From assembly GCA_013388425.1 (NCBI GenBank), contig JACADV010000027.1:1-34748 (forward strand): a stretch of DNA of 34,748 bases, written 5' to 3'. The notes beneath the pieces were generated by a model. The model saw only the letters and a program-made list of their open reading frames with translations, was not told where the DNA came from and did not search any database. Positions within the stretch are counted from its first letter, which is position 1, and the number at the start of each line of letters is the position of its first letter. The position numbers and the translations under genes were made by a program. The DNA is from Thermoanaerobaculaceae bacterium. Its GTDB lineage: Bacteria > Acidobacteriota > Thermoanaerobaculia > Thermoanaerobaculales > Thermoanaerobaculaceae. Positions 7,961 through 15,735 of this stretch are shown here, in pieces.

Positions 7961-8218
7961 TCACTTCCCCCGCTGCGGCCTCGCGCCGTTGCGCTGCAGC
8001 TTCTGCCGCAGGGTGTTGCGGTGGACACCCAGGGCCAGCGCCGCCTGGGACAGGTTGCCACCGTGGCGGCTCAAGGCCTGCTTGGCGAGCCGCGTCTCGA
8101 AGGCCGCCACCGCCTCGTCCAGCGTCAACCCTCGGTCCAGCACGGCATCCGCCACGGATACCACGGCCTCGCTGATGGCGCGCAGCGCCTCGCCCCGCTC
8201 GGTGTCCTGCTCGCTCAC
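7961..8218 (-). CDS. Fis-type helix-turn-helix protein
   Basis: 85 residues. The C-terminal half carries the Fis/NtrC-type DNA-binding motif, GGNLSQAALALGVHRNTLRQKL, preceded by LAKQALSRHGGN, very like the C-terminal domain of sigma-54 activators and of Fis. The N-terminal half is helical and has no ATPase, so this is a stand-alone DNA-binding protein in the size class of Fis (about 98 residues). The GTG start overlaps the stop of the LysM gene by four bases (GTGA), and the lytic transglycosylase starts directly after it. The location inside an envelope operon hints at autoregulation or regulation of wall genes, but no target site is identifiable. Confidence 0.75.
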   Translation of the reverse strand: MSEQDTERGEALRAISEAVVSVADAVLDRGLTLDEAVAAFETRLAKQALSRHGGNLSQAALALGVHRNTLRQKLQRNGARPQRGK

Positions 8219-9342
8219 TTGACTTCGACTCGATCTCCCACCACGAGCGGCAGGGAGGAGGACATGATCTTGGCCGATGCCCAGTGCTCCCCCACGGTGA
8301 GCACCCCTGCCTCACCCAGCACGATCCGGGGTGCCCCGGCCACGGGGTTGTCCCGGTACAGCGTGCACACCGTGCCGGGAGCGAGATTGTCGGCGGCACC
8401 CAGATCGATGAGTACCACGTGGTCCCCCCCGAAGCTCACCACGTCGTCCTTGCTGTAGACGATGTAGCCCTTCGGCTTGTCGTTGGGCAGGTCGCAGCGC
8501 GTGGTCGGGGCGGAGAGGGCCACCATGGGGATGGGGAGCGCTTCGAACGGCTCGAGCCAGTTCCCCACCCGTGCCTCGTCGCAGGAGGACATGATCTCCG
8601 CAGTGGCCGAATGCTCCTGGGCGCAGAGGACGCGCACATGCCCCACGTAACGCATGATGCGCCCCAGCACTGCCTTGGTTGCCGGGTGGCGCACCACCCG
8701 TCCCGGCGCCACGAGGAAGTACTCCTGCCCCGCCGCCACCCCCTCGGCGCTCCCCTTGGAGAGGTACACGATGTCACCCGCAAAGTAGCTGGCCTGGTAC
8801 TGCATCTGCTCGGCCGAAGTGACGGTGAGCTTGGGCTGGGCGTCCGCCGGGGCCAGGTAACCGAAGCAGTAGATGTCGTCCTCGGATCCCAGGGGCACCA
8901 GCTCCAACGCTGCTGCCTCGCCCCCCGGCGTTCCGCCCGCCTCGGTACCACCCCCCCCTGCTTCCCCGGTGGGTGCAGCCGCCTCGGCTGCGCCGGCCCC
9001 CTCGCCGGCCGGCGGGGGAGTGGGAGCCTCCGCTGCCTTCACGCCAATCACCAGCGGGTCACCCGGGTAGATCCAGTGGGCGTCGCGGATGTACTGGTTC
9101 TGCTCCCAGATCTGCGGCCACAGGTAGGGGTTGCCCAGCGACTTGGCGGCCAGGTCCCAGAGGGTATCCCCCGGCTGGATGATGTAGACGTTGGTGCCGG
9201 GCGGGAATTCGGTGGGGGGATCGTAGGGCGTCCAGTGGTCGCCCACCCGGTGGAGCGGCCGCGGAGGTGGGTTCACCGCCTGTTCCGCCATCCCTACGGA
9301 AGCCACGAGAACAGCTAGGAGAGCAACGGTTGCGCGGACCAT
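8215..9342 (-). CDS. LysM-domain exported protein with two similar C-terminal domains
   Basis: 375 residues from the ATG at 9342, which has GGAG nine bases upstream; an ATG seven codons earlier is possible but lacks a ribosome site. Signal peptide: MVRATVALLAVLVASVGMAEQ. A LysM domain follows at about 52-100 (YIIQPGDTLWDLAAKSLGNP...IYPGDPLVI), expected to bind peptidoglycan glycan. A Gly/Ala/Glu/Pro-rich linker (about 103-150) leads to a C-terminal region with two similar units, each ending ATAEIMSS...VGNWLEP or ASAKIMSS...VGDRVEV. Such LysM proteins are common in Acidobacteria and deltaproteobacteria, function undefined. It has its own promoter and is translationally coupled to the HTH gene. 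Confidence 0.85.
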   Translation of the reverse strand: MVRATVALLAVLVASVGMAEQAVNPPPRPLHRVGDHWTPYDPPTEFPPGTNVYIIQPGDTLWDLAAKSLGNPYLWPQIWEQNQYIRDAHWIYPGDPLVIGVKAAEAPTPPPAGEGAGAAEAAAPTGEAGGGGTEAGGTPGGEAAALELVPLGSEDDIYCFGYLAPADAQPKLTVTSAEQMQYQASYFAGDIVYLSKGSAEGVAAGQEYFLVAPGRVVRHPATKAVLGRIMRYVGHVRVLCAQEHSATAEIMSSCDEARVGNWLEPFEALPIPMVALSAPTTRCDLPNDKPKGYIVYSKDDVVSFGGDHVVLIDLGAADNLAPGTVCTLYRDNPVAGAPRIVLGEAGVLTVGEHWASAKIMSSSLPLVVGDRVEVK

Positions 9343-9384
9343 GGCACTCTTCTCCTTCGGCACAAGCTGTTAGCTCCGCTGTCT

Positions 9385-9413
9385 ACCATACCCCACCGAC
9401 TCGTCGTCGTCAA
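9385..9413 (-). promoter_or_regulatory. Sigma-70-type promoter of the LysM gene
   Basis: On the - strand TTGACG (9413-9408), a 17-base spacer and TATGGT (9390-9385). The -35 overlaps the stop codon region of the bamD-like gene. The predicted transcript starts near 9378, about 35 bases before the LysM ATG with its ribosome site. Confidence 0.6.
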
Positions 9414-10141
9414 CGGTCGGAGCTCGTTCGCACCGTACCCCCCGCGCCGTCCTGTCCCCCGCCGGCAGGCGCCGAGGCCAGGGCCGCCTCCACGCTCTCG
9501 AGCAGTGCCTTGCCGCGAGACGCTGCGGCGGAGTCGGGGAAGTTGGCGAGGAGGTACTGGAGGCGCATGCGGGCCCCTTCGAACGCTTTGATGTTGAAGT
9601 AGTAGCGAGCCACCAAGTACTCGTGTTCAGCGAGGATCTCGCGGCTCTGGGCCAGCAGCTCGCGGGCTTCGGGAGCCTGGGGCGAGTTGCCGAACTGTTC
9701 CACCACCTGCTGGAAGCTGCTCGCCGCCTCGCGCACCGGCGCCAGGTCGCGCAGCGGCCCCCGCGCCTGCTGGAGGCTGCACTTGCCCAGCATGAGCAGG
9801 GCGTACGCTCGGTTGGGGTCGTTGGGGTAGCGGTTGGAGAAATCCCGGAAGCGGAGCTGGGCTTCGGTGAGCGCCTCCACCGTCTTCTCGGCAAAGAAGG
9901 TATCCGCCACCTTGAGGGCGGCCTGCCGCCCCAGTGGATCGTTGGGGAAGGCGTCGGCCACGAAGGTATAGTACCGCCGCGCTTCTTCCCACTTCTTCTT
10001 GGCAGCCAGGGCATCCCCCTTGGCCAGGATCTCCTCTTTGGAAAGCGCCCCCACCTCGTCGAAAAAACGGGACTCCTTGGGGGTGGACCGGCAACCGCCG
10101 GCCAGCATTACGAGCAGGAGCACGCAGGTGATCTGTCTCAC
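9410..10141 (-). CDS. bamD: Outer membrane assembly lipoprotein, BamD-like
   Basis: 243 residues. A lipoprotein signal (MRQITCVLLLVMLAGGC, lipidated Cys17) is followed by TPR-like repeats: EILAKGDALAAKKKWEEARRYY, FVADAFPNDPLGRQAALKVAD, FRDFSNRYPNDPNRAYALLM, SSFQQVVEQFGNSPQAPEAREL and LVARYYFNIKAFEGARMRLQYL. The last, with the LVARYY pattern, is the best match to the BamD signature. BamD is part of the beta-barrel assembly complex at the inner face of the outer membrane. The GTG start overlaps the rpe stop by four bases. A few residues at the C-terminus are low complexity. A YfiO/tol-pal-type TPR lipoprotein of other function cannot be excluded. Confidence 0.82.
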   Translation of the reverse strand: MRQITCVLLLVMLAGGCRSTPKESRFFDEVGALSKEEILAKGDALAAKKKWEEARRYYTFVADAFPNDPLGRQAALKVADTFFAEKTVEALTEAQLRFRDFSNRYPNDPNRAYALLMLGKCSLQQARGPLRDLAPVREAASSFQQVVEQFGNSPQAPEARELLAQSREILAEHEYLVARYYFNIKAFEGARMRLQYLLANFPDSAAASRGKALLESVEAALASAPAGGGQDGAGGTVRTSSDR

Positions 10142-10797
10142 ACTCTCACCTCTCCGCGCAGCGCAGCCATGGTGGCGCGGCGGTCCGCTGCGCGAAAGAC
10201 CGTCGTCCCGGCTACCAGCACGTCCACGCCAATGCTGCGCAGTTCCGTCGCGTTTTCCAGCTCCACGCCGCCATCCACCACCAGTTCCACCGCCGGTCGC
10301 CGCGCGCTGCGCAGAGCCGCAAGCCGGCGCACCTTGTCCAGCATCTCGGGGATGAACCGCTGCCCACCAAAACCGGGGTTGACGGTCATGATCACGATGA
10401 AATCCACGTACGGCCAGCACTCCTCCAACGCTGCGGGCGGCGTGAGCGGGTTGAGGGCGACCCCTGGTGCCAAGCCCACCTCGCGGATCCTGGTGACGGT
10501 GCGATGGAGGTGGGTGACCGCCTCCACGTGCACGGATAGACGGTTGGCGCCCGCCTCGGCAAACGGTTCGATGAGGGCGTCGGGGTTCGTGACCATGAGG
10601 TGGACGTCCAGGGGCAGGGTGGTGAGGCGCCGCACCGTGGCGCACAGGGCCGGTCCAAAGGACAGGTTGGGTACGAACACCCCGTCCATGACATCGAAGT
10701 GGAGCAGGTCGGCTCCCCCCGCCACCACCGAGGCCACCTCCTCGGCCACCCGGCCCAGGTCGCACGCCAACAGCGACGGGGCAACCCGGACGGTCAT
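10138..10797 (-). CDS. rpe: Ribulose-phosphate 3-epimerase
   Basis: 219 residues, the normal size. Family motifs: VAPSLLACDLGRVAEE with the substrate-binding Ser, LLHFDVMDGVFVPNLSFGP with metal-binding His and Asp, LPLDVHLMVTNPD, VIMTVNPGFGGQRFIPEML, ELVVDGGVELENA and VLVAGTTVF. It interconverts ribulose-5-phosphate and xylulose-5-phosphate in the pentose phosphate pathway in the cytosol. The ATG overlaps the PASTA gene stop (ATGA) and its own stop overlaps the bamD start (GTGA), so the three genes form a tightly coupled run. Its presence between two envelope genes is operon economy rather than a functional clue. Confidence 0.97.
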   Translation of the reverse strand: MTVRVAPSLLACDLGRVAEEVASVVAGGADLLHFDVMDGVFVPNLSFGPALCATVRRLTTLPLDVHLMVTNPDALIEPFAEAGANRLSVHVEAVTHLHRTVTRIREVGLAPGVALNPLTPPAALEECWPYVDFIVIMTVNPGFGGQRFIPEMLDKVRRLAALRSARRPAVELVVDGGVELENATELRSIGVDVLVAGTTVFRAADRRATMAALRGEVRV

Positions 10798-11504
10798 CGG
10801 CTCACCCACAGGGCCACGGTTTCCGCCTCCATCACCGGCCCCCCCGCCGGTGGATCCTGGCGCAGCACGATCCCCGGCCGCACCCCCACGTAGCGCACCT
10901 CCTGCCGCGCGGTGAGGCGAAACCCCAGGGCGCGGATGACGCGACTGGCAATCGCTTCGTCGATCCCCACGAAGTCGGGCATGACGAAGCGTGAGCGCTG
11001 CGGCACGGTGTTGACCAGCAGGTCCACGGCGCCTCCCGGTGCCACCGCCGCACCGGCCGGGGGGGACTGGGCCACTACCACGGCAGCGGCTGCCTGTCCC
11101 TCGATCCGGCAGGTCCGGCCCACGTGCAGACCCGCCTCCTCCAGCTCCGCTTCGGCCAACGATGTCGGCAGTCCCACCAGGTTCCCCACCCGTCGCACCT
11201 CGCTGCCCTGGGAAGGGTAGAGGCGGACCACCGATCCACGCTTTACCTCCAGGCCAGGGCCCGGTCGCTGTCGGGCAATGCGGCCCACCGGCACCGTGGC
11301 GTCGAACACGTCCTCCTGCACCTTGGCGAGCAATCCACTCTCCTGCAACACGGCCACTGCCTGCAACTTCTCCATGCCGCGCACATCGGCGACGCGAACC
11401 GCGGTGGAGCGCAGCCCCACCCAGAGGACCAGCCACACCCCCACGGCGCAGCCGATGCCAAACCCAGCGAGCACCGCGACCCCGCGCAGGAGCCTCGTCC
11501 CCAT
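10794..11504 (-). CDS. PASTA-domain membrane protein
   Basis: 236 residues. One N-terminal membrane helix (LLRGVAVLAGFGIGCAVGVWLVLWVGL) is followed by three PASTA units, roughly 36-98 (VADVRGMEKLQAVAVLQESGL...), 100-168 (VGNLVGLPTSLAEAELEEAGL...VVAQSPPAGAAVAPGGAV) and 172-236 (MPDFVGIDEAIASRVIRALGF...VLRQDPPAGGPV). PASTA units bind muropeptides or beta-lactams and are usually the sensor part of PknB-type kinases or of penicillin-binding proteins; here there is no kinase or transpeptidase domain. Start: ATG at 11504, eight bases after TACATT on this strand and without a ribosome site. It leads the rpe-bamD run and faces nfo across only 24 bases. Confidence 0.85.
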   Translation of the reverse strand: MGTRLLRGVAVLAGFGIGCAVGVWLVLWVGLRSTAVRVADVRGMEKLQAVAVLQESGLLAKVQEDVFDATVPVGRIARQRPGPGLEVKRGSVVRLYPSQGSEVRRVGNLVGLPTSLAEAELEEAGLHVGRTCRIEGQAAAAVVVAQSPPAGAAVAPGGAVDLLVNTVPQRSRFVMPDFVGIDEAIASRVIRALGFRLTARQEVRYVGVRPGIVLRQDPPAGGPVMEAETVALWVSR

Positions 11505-11512
11505 GACCTGGC

Positions 11513-11522
11513 AATGTACCAT
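11513..11522. promoter_or_regulatory. Overlapping divergent -10 elements, nfo (+) and PASTA gene (-)
   Basis: On the + strand TACCAT (11517-11522) lies six bases before the nfo GTG at 11529. On the - strand TACATT (11518-11513) lies eight bases before the PASTA gene ATG at 11504. The two elements share bases 11517-11518, and the whole control region between the two start codons is 24 bases. Confidence 0.5.
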
Positions 11523-11528
11523 ACCGGC

Positions 11529-12455
11529 GTGCTCTACCTGGGGGCGCATCTCTCCGCTGCGGGCGGCGTTTCTCGGGCAGCCGCCGCGGCTGTCGCCTGT
11601 GGCTGCCAGGCGCTCCAGCTGTTCCTGCGGCCCCCCGGCCGCTGGCAGGGGGGAACGCTGGAGGCGGCCGAAATTGCTCGCTTCCGCGCCCTTGCTACTG
11701 CGGGCGGTCTCGCAGGGCGGTGCTTTGCCCACGCCCCGTACCTCCTTAACCTGGCGAGCGCCGACGATACCTTGCGGCAACGCTCCCTCGCGGTGCTCGC
11801 CGAGGAGCTGCGGGCGGCCGATGCCCTTGGCCTTTCGGGCGTGGTCCTGCACCCCGGCTCCGCTGGCGACGCGGCGCGGGGGGAGGCCATCCTACGGTGC
11901 CGGGACGCCATTGCCGAGGCGTTGGCGAGGGCCGGGGCCGGATCGGCCAAGCTGCTGCTGGAGGGAACCGCAGGCGCCGGCCACCAGCTAGGTGCCACCC
12001 CGGCGGAGCTCGCCACGTTGGTGCCCGAGGGCGCCGCCGAGCGCATCGGCGTCTGCCTCGATACCGCCCACCTGTGGGCAGCGGGCTACCACCTCGAGGG
12101 CGACGGGTGGGACGAGGTGCTGGCGGAGCTTGCCACCCACTGGGGTCGCGTGGCCCCCGACCTCATCCACGGCAACGACTCGCCGGTGGCCTGCGGCTCG
12201 CGCCGAGACCGGCACGCCGTGCCGGGCGAGGGGCAGCTCGGCGAAGCGGTGTTCCGCAAGATCCTGGGCGACCCGCGACTGGAGGGCGTGCCGATGGTGC
12301 TGGAAATCCCGCCCGGTGCCCGCAACGCCACCGTCCTCCGCGCCCTCGCCCAGCTCCGCAAGTGGACGCGAACCCCCGCTCCTGCAGGGCCTACCGGCTG
12401 CCGGGGGCGGAGAAGGGGCCGAAGTGGGCAGGCAGGTTCTTCATCACGTCGTTGA
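11529..12455 (+). CDS. nfo: Endonuclease IV (apurinic/apyrimidinic endonuclease)
   Basis: 308 residues, somewhat longer than the usual 280 because of an Arg/Gly-rich tail. The N-terminus MLYLGAHLSAAGG matches the family start exactly when the GTG at 11529 is used; this GTG lies six bases after TACCAT, and an ATG at 11514 would add five atypical residues. Other motifs: CFAHAPYLLNLAS, GVVLHPGS, LLLEGTAGAG, IGVCLDTAHLWAAGY, DLIHGNDSP...GSRRDRHAVPGEGQLG and MVLEIPPG, supplying the three-zinc site. The enzyme cuts 5' of abasic sites in base-excision repair. The last 65 bases overlap the 3' end of rseP on the other strand. Confidence 0.93.
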   Translation: MLYLGAHLSAAGGVSRAAAAAVACGCQALQLFLRPPGRWQGGTLEAAEIARFRALATAGGLAGRCFAHAPYLLNLASADDTLRQRSLAVLAEELRAADALGLSGVVLHPGSAGDAARGEAILRCRDAIAEALARAGAGSAKLLLEGTAGAGHQLGATPAELATLVPEGAAERIGVCLDTAHLWAAGYHLEGDGWDEVLAELATHWGRVAPDLIHGNDSPVACGSRRDRHAVPGEGQLGEAVFRKILGDPRLEGVPMVLEIPPGARNATVLRALAQLRKWTRTPAPAGPTGCRGRRRGRSGQAGSSSRR

Positions 12456-13737
12456 AGAGCACCACCACCACCAGGGCGATGATGAGCCAGAAGCCAATGT
12501 TGATGATCCGTTCCTTGGTACGGAAGGAAAAATCGCGGCGCCGCAGGGATTCCAGCGTTGTGACCAGCAGGTGACCGCCATCCAGCACCGGCACCGGCAG
12601 CAGGTTGAAGATGGCCAGCTGCAGGGAGATCACCCCCAGGAGCCAGACGAGGTTGACGAAGCCGGAGCGAGCCGCCTCCCCGGAAAAGCGGGCAATATCG
12701 ATGGGCCCGGACATTTGCTTGATGGAGGACTGCCCGGTGACCATGCGGCCCAGCACGGTGAAGGTTTCGCGGGTCATGCGGACACACTCGCGCCACGCCT
12801 CGGTCACCGCGGCGGGCAGGCCCAAGCGCTGCACGACGGTGGGGTTGGGAAGCGGGATGCCGAGCTTGCCTTGCCCGTCCACGGTGCGGGGTGTGGCTGG
12901 GAGTTGGAGCTGGTGCCCGTTGCGCTCCACGGTGAGCACGATCCGCTGCCCGGCGCGGCCACCCACCAGGCGGATCAGGTCGTAGAAGTGGCGCACCGGC
13001 TCGCCGTCCACGGCGAGGATGCGGTCGCCGCTGGCAAGGCCAGCCTCCTCGGCGGCGCTCCCCGGCAGCACCCGCGGAACCTGGGCGGGCAACAGCGGGG
13101 CGAGTCCCGCGTAGCCCAGGGCGTAGCGGCTCACGTTGCGGGGGGTGAGCGTCACCTCGAAGGTGGTGCCGCCGCGGCGCAGGCGGACCTTTAGCGTGCG
13201 ACCTGGGGCGGAGAGCGTTTCCATCTCCAGCTCCCGCCACGTCGCCACCGGCCTGCCGTCCACTGCCAGCACGAGATCGCCGGGGAGCACGCCTGCTTCG
13301 GCGGCGGGCGAATCGGGGTCCACCCAGGCAATCTCGGGAGGTTGGTGCTGCCAGGCTGGCACCTCCACCCCCACCACGAAGGCAAAGGCGAGAAAGGCAA
13401 CCGCTCCCACGACGTTGGCCAGCGGCCCGGCAATGAGGATGATGCTCCGCTGCCAACGGGGGAGCAGCTTCTCTTCCTCGCCGGCTGCACCCACCGGCGT
13501 GGATTCGTCGGGACCGAGCCCGGCGATGCGCACGTAGCCGCCCAGGGGGATGAGGCTCACGCGGTAGTCGGTGCCGCCCCGGGTGACGCCAAATAGCCGT
13601 TTGCCAAAACCGAAGGAGAAGACGCTGACCCCTGCCTTCACCGCTCGGGCGGCCAGGAAATGGCCGCCCTCGTGAATGAAGACGAGGACCCCCAGTACCA
13701 CCACGAGGGCAAAAATGTTCACCAGCACGAAGGCCAC
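12391..13737 (-). CDS. rseP: Site-2 protease RseP, membrane zinc metalloprotease
   Basis: 448 residues from the GTG at 13737. The zinc motif HEGGH (22-26) is in the first membrane helix, with SVFSFGFGKRLFG and IPLGGYVRIAGLGP after it. Two PDZ domains follow (around VDPDSPAAEAGVLPGDLVLAVDG and VLPGSAAEEAGLASGDRILAVDG). The second catalytic region is NLLPVPVLDGGH, and a final membrane helix is GFWLIIALVVVVLFNDV. RseP cuts anti-sigma factors and signal peptides within the inner membrane. The start is seven bases after the dxr stop without a strong ribosome site; GTG codons at 13728 and 13722 are alternatives. It is the last gene of uppS-cdsA-dxr-rseP, a conserved order. The 3' end overlaps nfo by 65 bases. 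Confidence 0.95.
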   Translation of the reverse strand: MAFVLVNIFALVVVLGVLVFIHEGGHFLAARAVKAGVSVFSFGFGKRLFGVTRGGTDYRVSLIPLGGYVRIAGLGPDESTPVGAAGEEEKLLPRWQRSIILIAGPLANVVGAVAFLAFAFVVGVEVPAWQHQPPEIAWVDPDSPAAEAGVLPGDLVLAVDGRPVATWRELEMETLSAPGRTLKVRLRRGGTTFEVTLTPRNVSRYALGYAGLAPLLPAQVPRVLPGSAAEEAGLASGDRILAVDGEPVRHFYDLIRLVGGRAGQRIVLTVERNGHQLQLPATPRTVDGQGKLGIPLPNPTVVQRLGLPAAVTEAWRECVRMTRETFTVLGRMVTGQSSIKQMSGPIDIARFSGEAARSGFVNLVWLLGVISLQLAIFNLLPVPVLDGGHLLVTTLESLRRRDFSFRTKERIINIGFWLIIALVVVVLFNDVMKNLPAHFGPFSAPGSR

Positions 13738-13744
13738 CCCACGT

Positions 13745-14923
13745 TCATGACAACGCCTCCCCCGAAAGGCGGTATTTCTCGAGCAGCCGGCGCGCCTCCT
13801 CGCGCGCACGGCGGTCCGCTTCCAGCACGTCGCCCAGCGTGGTGAGGGGGTGGGGGCGCGCCGCCTCCCGCTCGCTCACCGCTTCCACCACTGCCGGGAT
13901 GGCGGTGAAGCCAATTACCCCCGCCAGGAACGCTTCGACGGCCACCTCGTTGGCGGCGCTCAGGGCAGCCGGGACCGTGCCGCCGGCACGGAGCGCTGCG
14001 CGGGCCAAGCCCACGCTGGGGAAGCGCTCCTCGTCCAGCTTTTCGAAGTGCAACGACCCCAGGGCTGCGAGGTCCAGGGTGCCAAAGGGGGACGGCCAGC
14101 GCTCGGGGTAGGCGAGGGCGTAGAGAATGGGGAAGCGCATGTCGTTCACCGAGAGCTGTGCAATGAGGGTGCCGTCCAGGTACTCCACCAAGGAGTGGAC
14201 GCGGCTCTCGGGGTGGACCAGCACCTCGATGCGCTCCTCGGGGAGGTTGAAGAGGTGGTGGGCTTCGATGACCTCCAGCCCCTTGTTCATCATGGTGGCG
14301 GAATCGACGGTGATCTTCGCCCCCATCCGCCAGGTGGGGTGCGCCAGCGCCTGCTCCACCGTCACCTTGGCCAGCGCGGCGAGCGGTGTGGTGCGGAAGG
14401 GGCCGCCCGAGGCGGTGAGGATGAGGCGGCGGACCGTCCCCACGGGTCCCACGCGCAGCGCCTGGTGCAGGGCGTTGTGCTCCGAGTCCACCGGCAACAC
14501 CGGGGCACCGGTGCGCTCCGCCGTGGCCATCACCAGCTCGCCCGCAGCCACCAACGTCTCCTTGTTGGCGAGGAGGATCTCCCGGCCCAGCTCGATGGCC
14601 TCGAGCGTCGGGACGAGCCCCAGCGCCCCCACGAAGGCTCCCACCACGGTGGTGGCATCGGGGTGGGTGGCGACGGCAATGCGACCCGCCTCCCCCGCCA
14701 GCACCTCCAGGTGGGGGAACTCGGCGGCCAGCTGGCGGGCCGCGGCTTCCTCGGCGACGGCCACGAGGTGCGGCTGGAACGCAGCAATCTGCTGCCGCAG
14801 CAGCGCCACGTTGCGGCCGGCCGCCAGCGCCACCACGCGCACGCGCTCGGGGAACTGCGCCACCACCTCCAGCGTGGCGCGGCCGATGGAGCCGGTGGAG
14901 CCGAGAATGGAGAGCCGCTTCAC
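13745..14923 (-). CDS. dxr: 1-deoxy-D-xylulose-5-phosphate reductoisomerase
   Basis: 392 residues. N-terminal NADPH site MKRLSILGSTGSIG, then LLANKETLVAAGELVM, VLPVDSEHNAL, LTASGGPF, HPTWRMGAKITVDSATMMNKGLEVIEA (metal and substrate site in pieces), YPERWPSPFG and AANEVAVEAFLAG. It makes 2-C-methyl-D-erythritol 4-phosphate, the second step of the non-mevalonate isoprenoid pathway, the target of fosmidomycin. Two adjacent GTG codons compete; 14923 is chosen because it gives the family N-terminus MKRL and the same GTGA four-base overlap with the cdsA stop seen at other junctions (14926 would add one Val). It supplies isoprenoid precursors to UppS encoded two genes earlier. Confidence 0.96.
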   Translation of the reverse strand: MKRLSILGSTGSIGRATLEVVAQFPERVRVVALAAGRNVALLRQQIAAFQPHLVAVAEEAAARQLAAEFPHLEVLAGEAGRIAVATHPDATTVVGAFVGALGLVPTLEAIELGREILLANKETLVAAGELVMATAERTGAPVLPVDSEHNALHQALRVGPVGTVRRLILTASGGPFRTTPLAALAKVTVEQALAHPTWRMGAKITVDSATMMNKGLEVIEAHHLFNLPEERIEVLVHPESRVHSLVEYLDGTLIAQLSVNDMRFPILYALAYPERWPSPFGTLDLAALGSLHFEKLDEERFPSVGLARAALRAGGTVPAALSAANEVAVEAFLAGVIGFTAIPAVVEAVSEREAARPHPLTTLGDVLEADRRAREEARRLLEKYRLSGEALS

Positions 14924-15735
14924 CACGTGGGGCGCACCAGCAGGAAGAGGGCAAGGACGAAGGGGGCCGCGAAGAAGAGGGAGTCGGTTCGGTCCAGAAA
15001 ACCCCCGTGCCCGGGGATGGCGAGGGAGGAGTCCTTGAGGCCCGCGTCACGCTTGAACAGCGACTCCGCCAGATCGCCCAGGGGTGCAAGCACCGACAGG
15101 AGCGCTGCCACGGCCAGACCCAAGGTGGTGGGGAGCTCGGGGAAGAACACCGTGCGGCACACCCACACGGCAAAGAAGGAGAGGGCGGTCCCGCCCACGA
15201 TCCCTTCCCAGGACTTCTTGGGGCTCACCACCGGCGCCAGCCGGTGCCGGCCGAAGTACGTGCCCACGTAGTAGGCGCCCGAGTCGCCCCCCCAGATGGT
15301 CAGGCAGTGGGTGAGGAGGATCTTCCACCCGTACGCGCCGGCAAAAGAGGTGCGCAGCAGCCCCATGGCGCCACCGGTGACAGCAAAGTAGACAGCAGCA
15401 AAGACTGCGGCGGCAATGGCACCGCCAGCCCCTGCCACGGGTCGCCCCGTCAGGAGGTGGACGAGGGGGAGGAGGAGCACCACCACCGCCAGCACCGGTC
15501 CACTGGCGGCCAAGCCCAGGGCCCACAGGGCCGGCAAGGCGGCGGCCAGCAGCAGGAGGGGGGGCCAGAGGGGCGTGGGCGGGTGCACCCGCCTCAGGAT
15601 GGCGAGGAGTTCAGCAGCCGCCAGCAGGCTCACAGCCCACACCGCCACCAGGTACACCCAGGCCGGGAGCAAGACGATGACGGCGAGGACCACAGGCAGG
15701 AGCAGGAACGCCGTGGCTTCGCGGATGGCGCTCAC
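14920..15735 (-). CDS. cdsA: Phosphatidate cytidylyltransferase
   Basis: 271 residues, strongly hydrophobic with about seven or eight membrane helices. The CDP-diglyceride synthetase signature is intact: SLFKRDAGLKDSSLAIPGH followed by GGFLDRTDSL, and upstream APVVSPKKSWEGIVGG. It forms CDP-diacylglycerol from phosphatidic acid and CTP for phospholipid synthesis in the inner membrane. The GTG start overlaps the uppS stop (GTGA), and its own stop overlaps the dxr start in the same way. The first 60 residues are Leu/Ala/Val-rich, normal for the family. Confidence 0.95.
   Translation of the reverse strand: MSAIREATAFLLLPVVLAVIVLLPAWVYLVAVWAVSLLAAAELLAILRRVHPPTPLWPPLLLLAAALPALWALGLAASGPVLAVVVLLLPLVHLLTGRPVAGAGGAIAAAVFAAVYFAVTGGAMGLLRTSFAGAYGWKILLTHCLTIWGGDSGAYYVGTYFGRHRLAPVVSPKKSWEGIVGGTALSFFAVWVCRTVFFPELPTTLGLAVAALLSVLAPLGDLAESLFKRDAGLKDSSLAIPGHGGFLDRTDSLFFAAPFVLALFLLVRPTW

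Noticed and set aside
11514-11528. ATG start for nfo at 11514
   Set aside because: It lies upstream of and overlaps the -10 element, and adds residues not seen in the family; the GTG at 11529 gives the canonical N-terminus.
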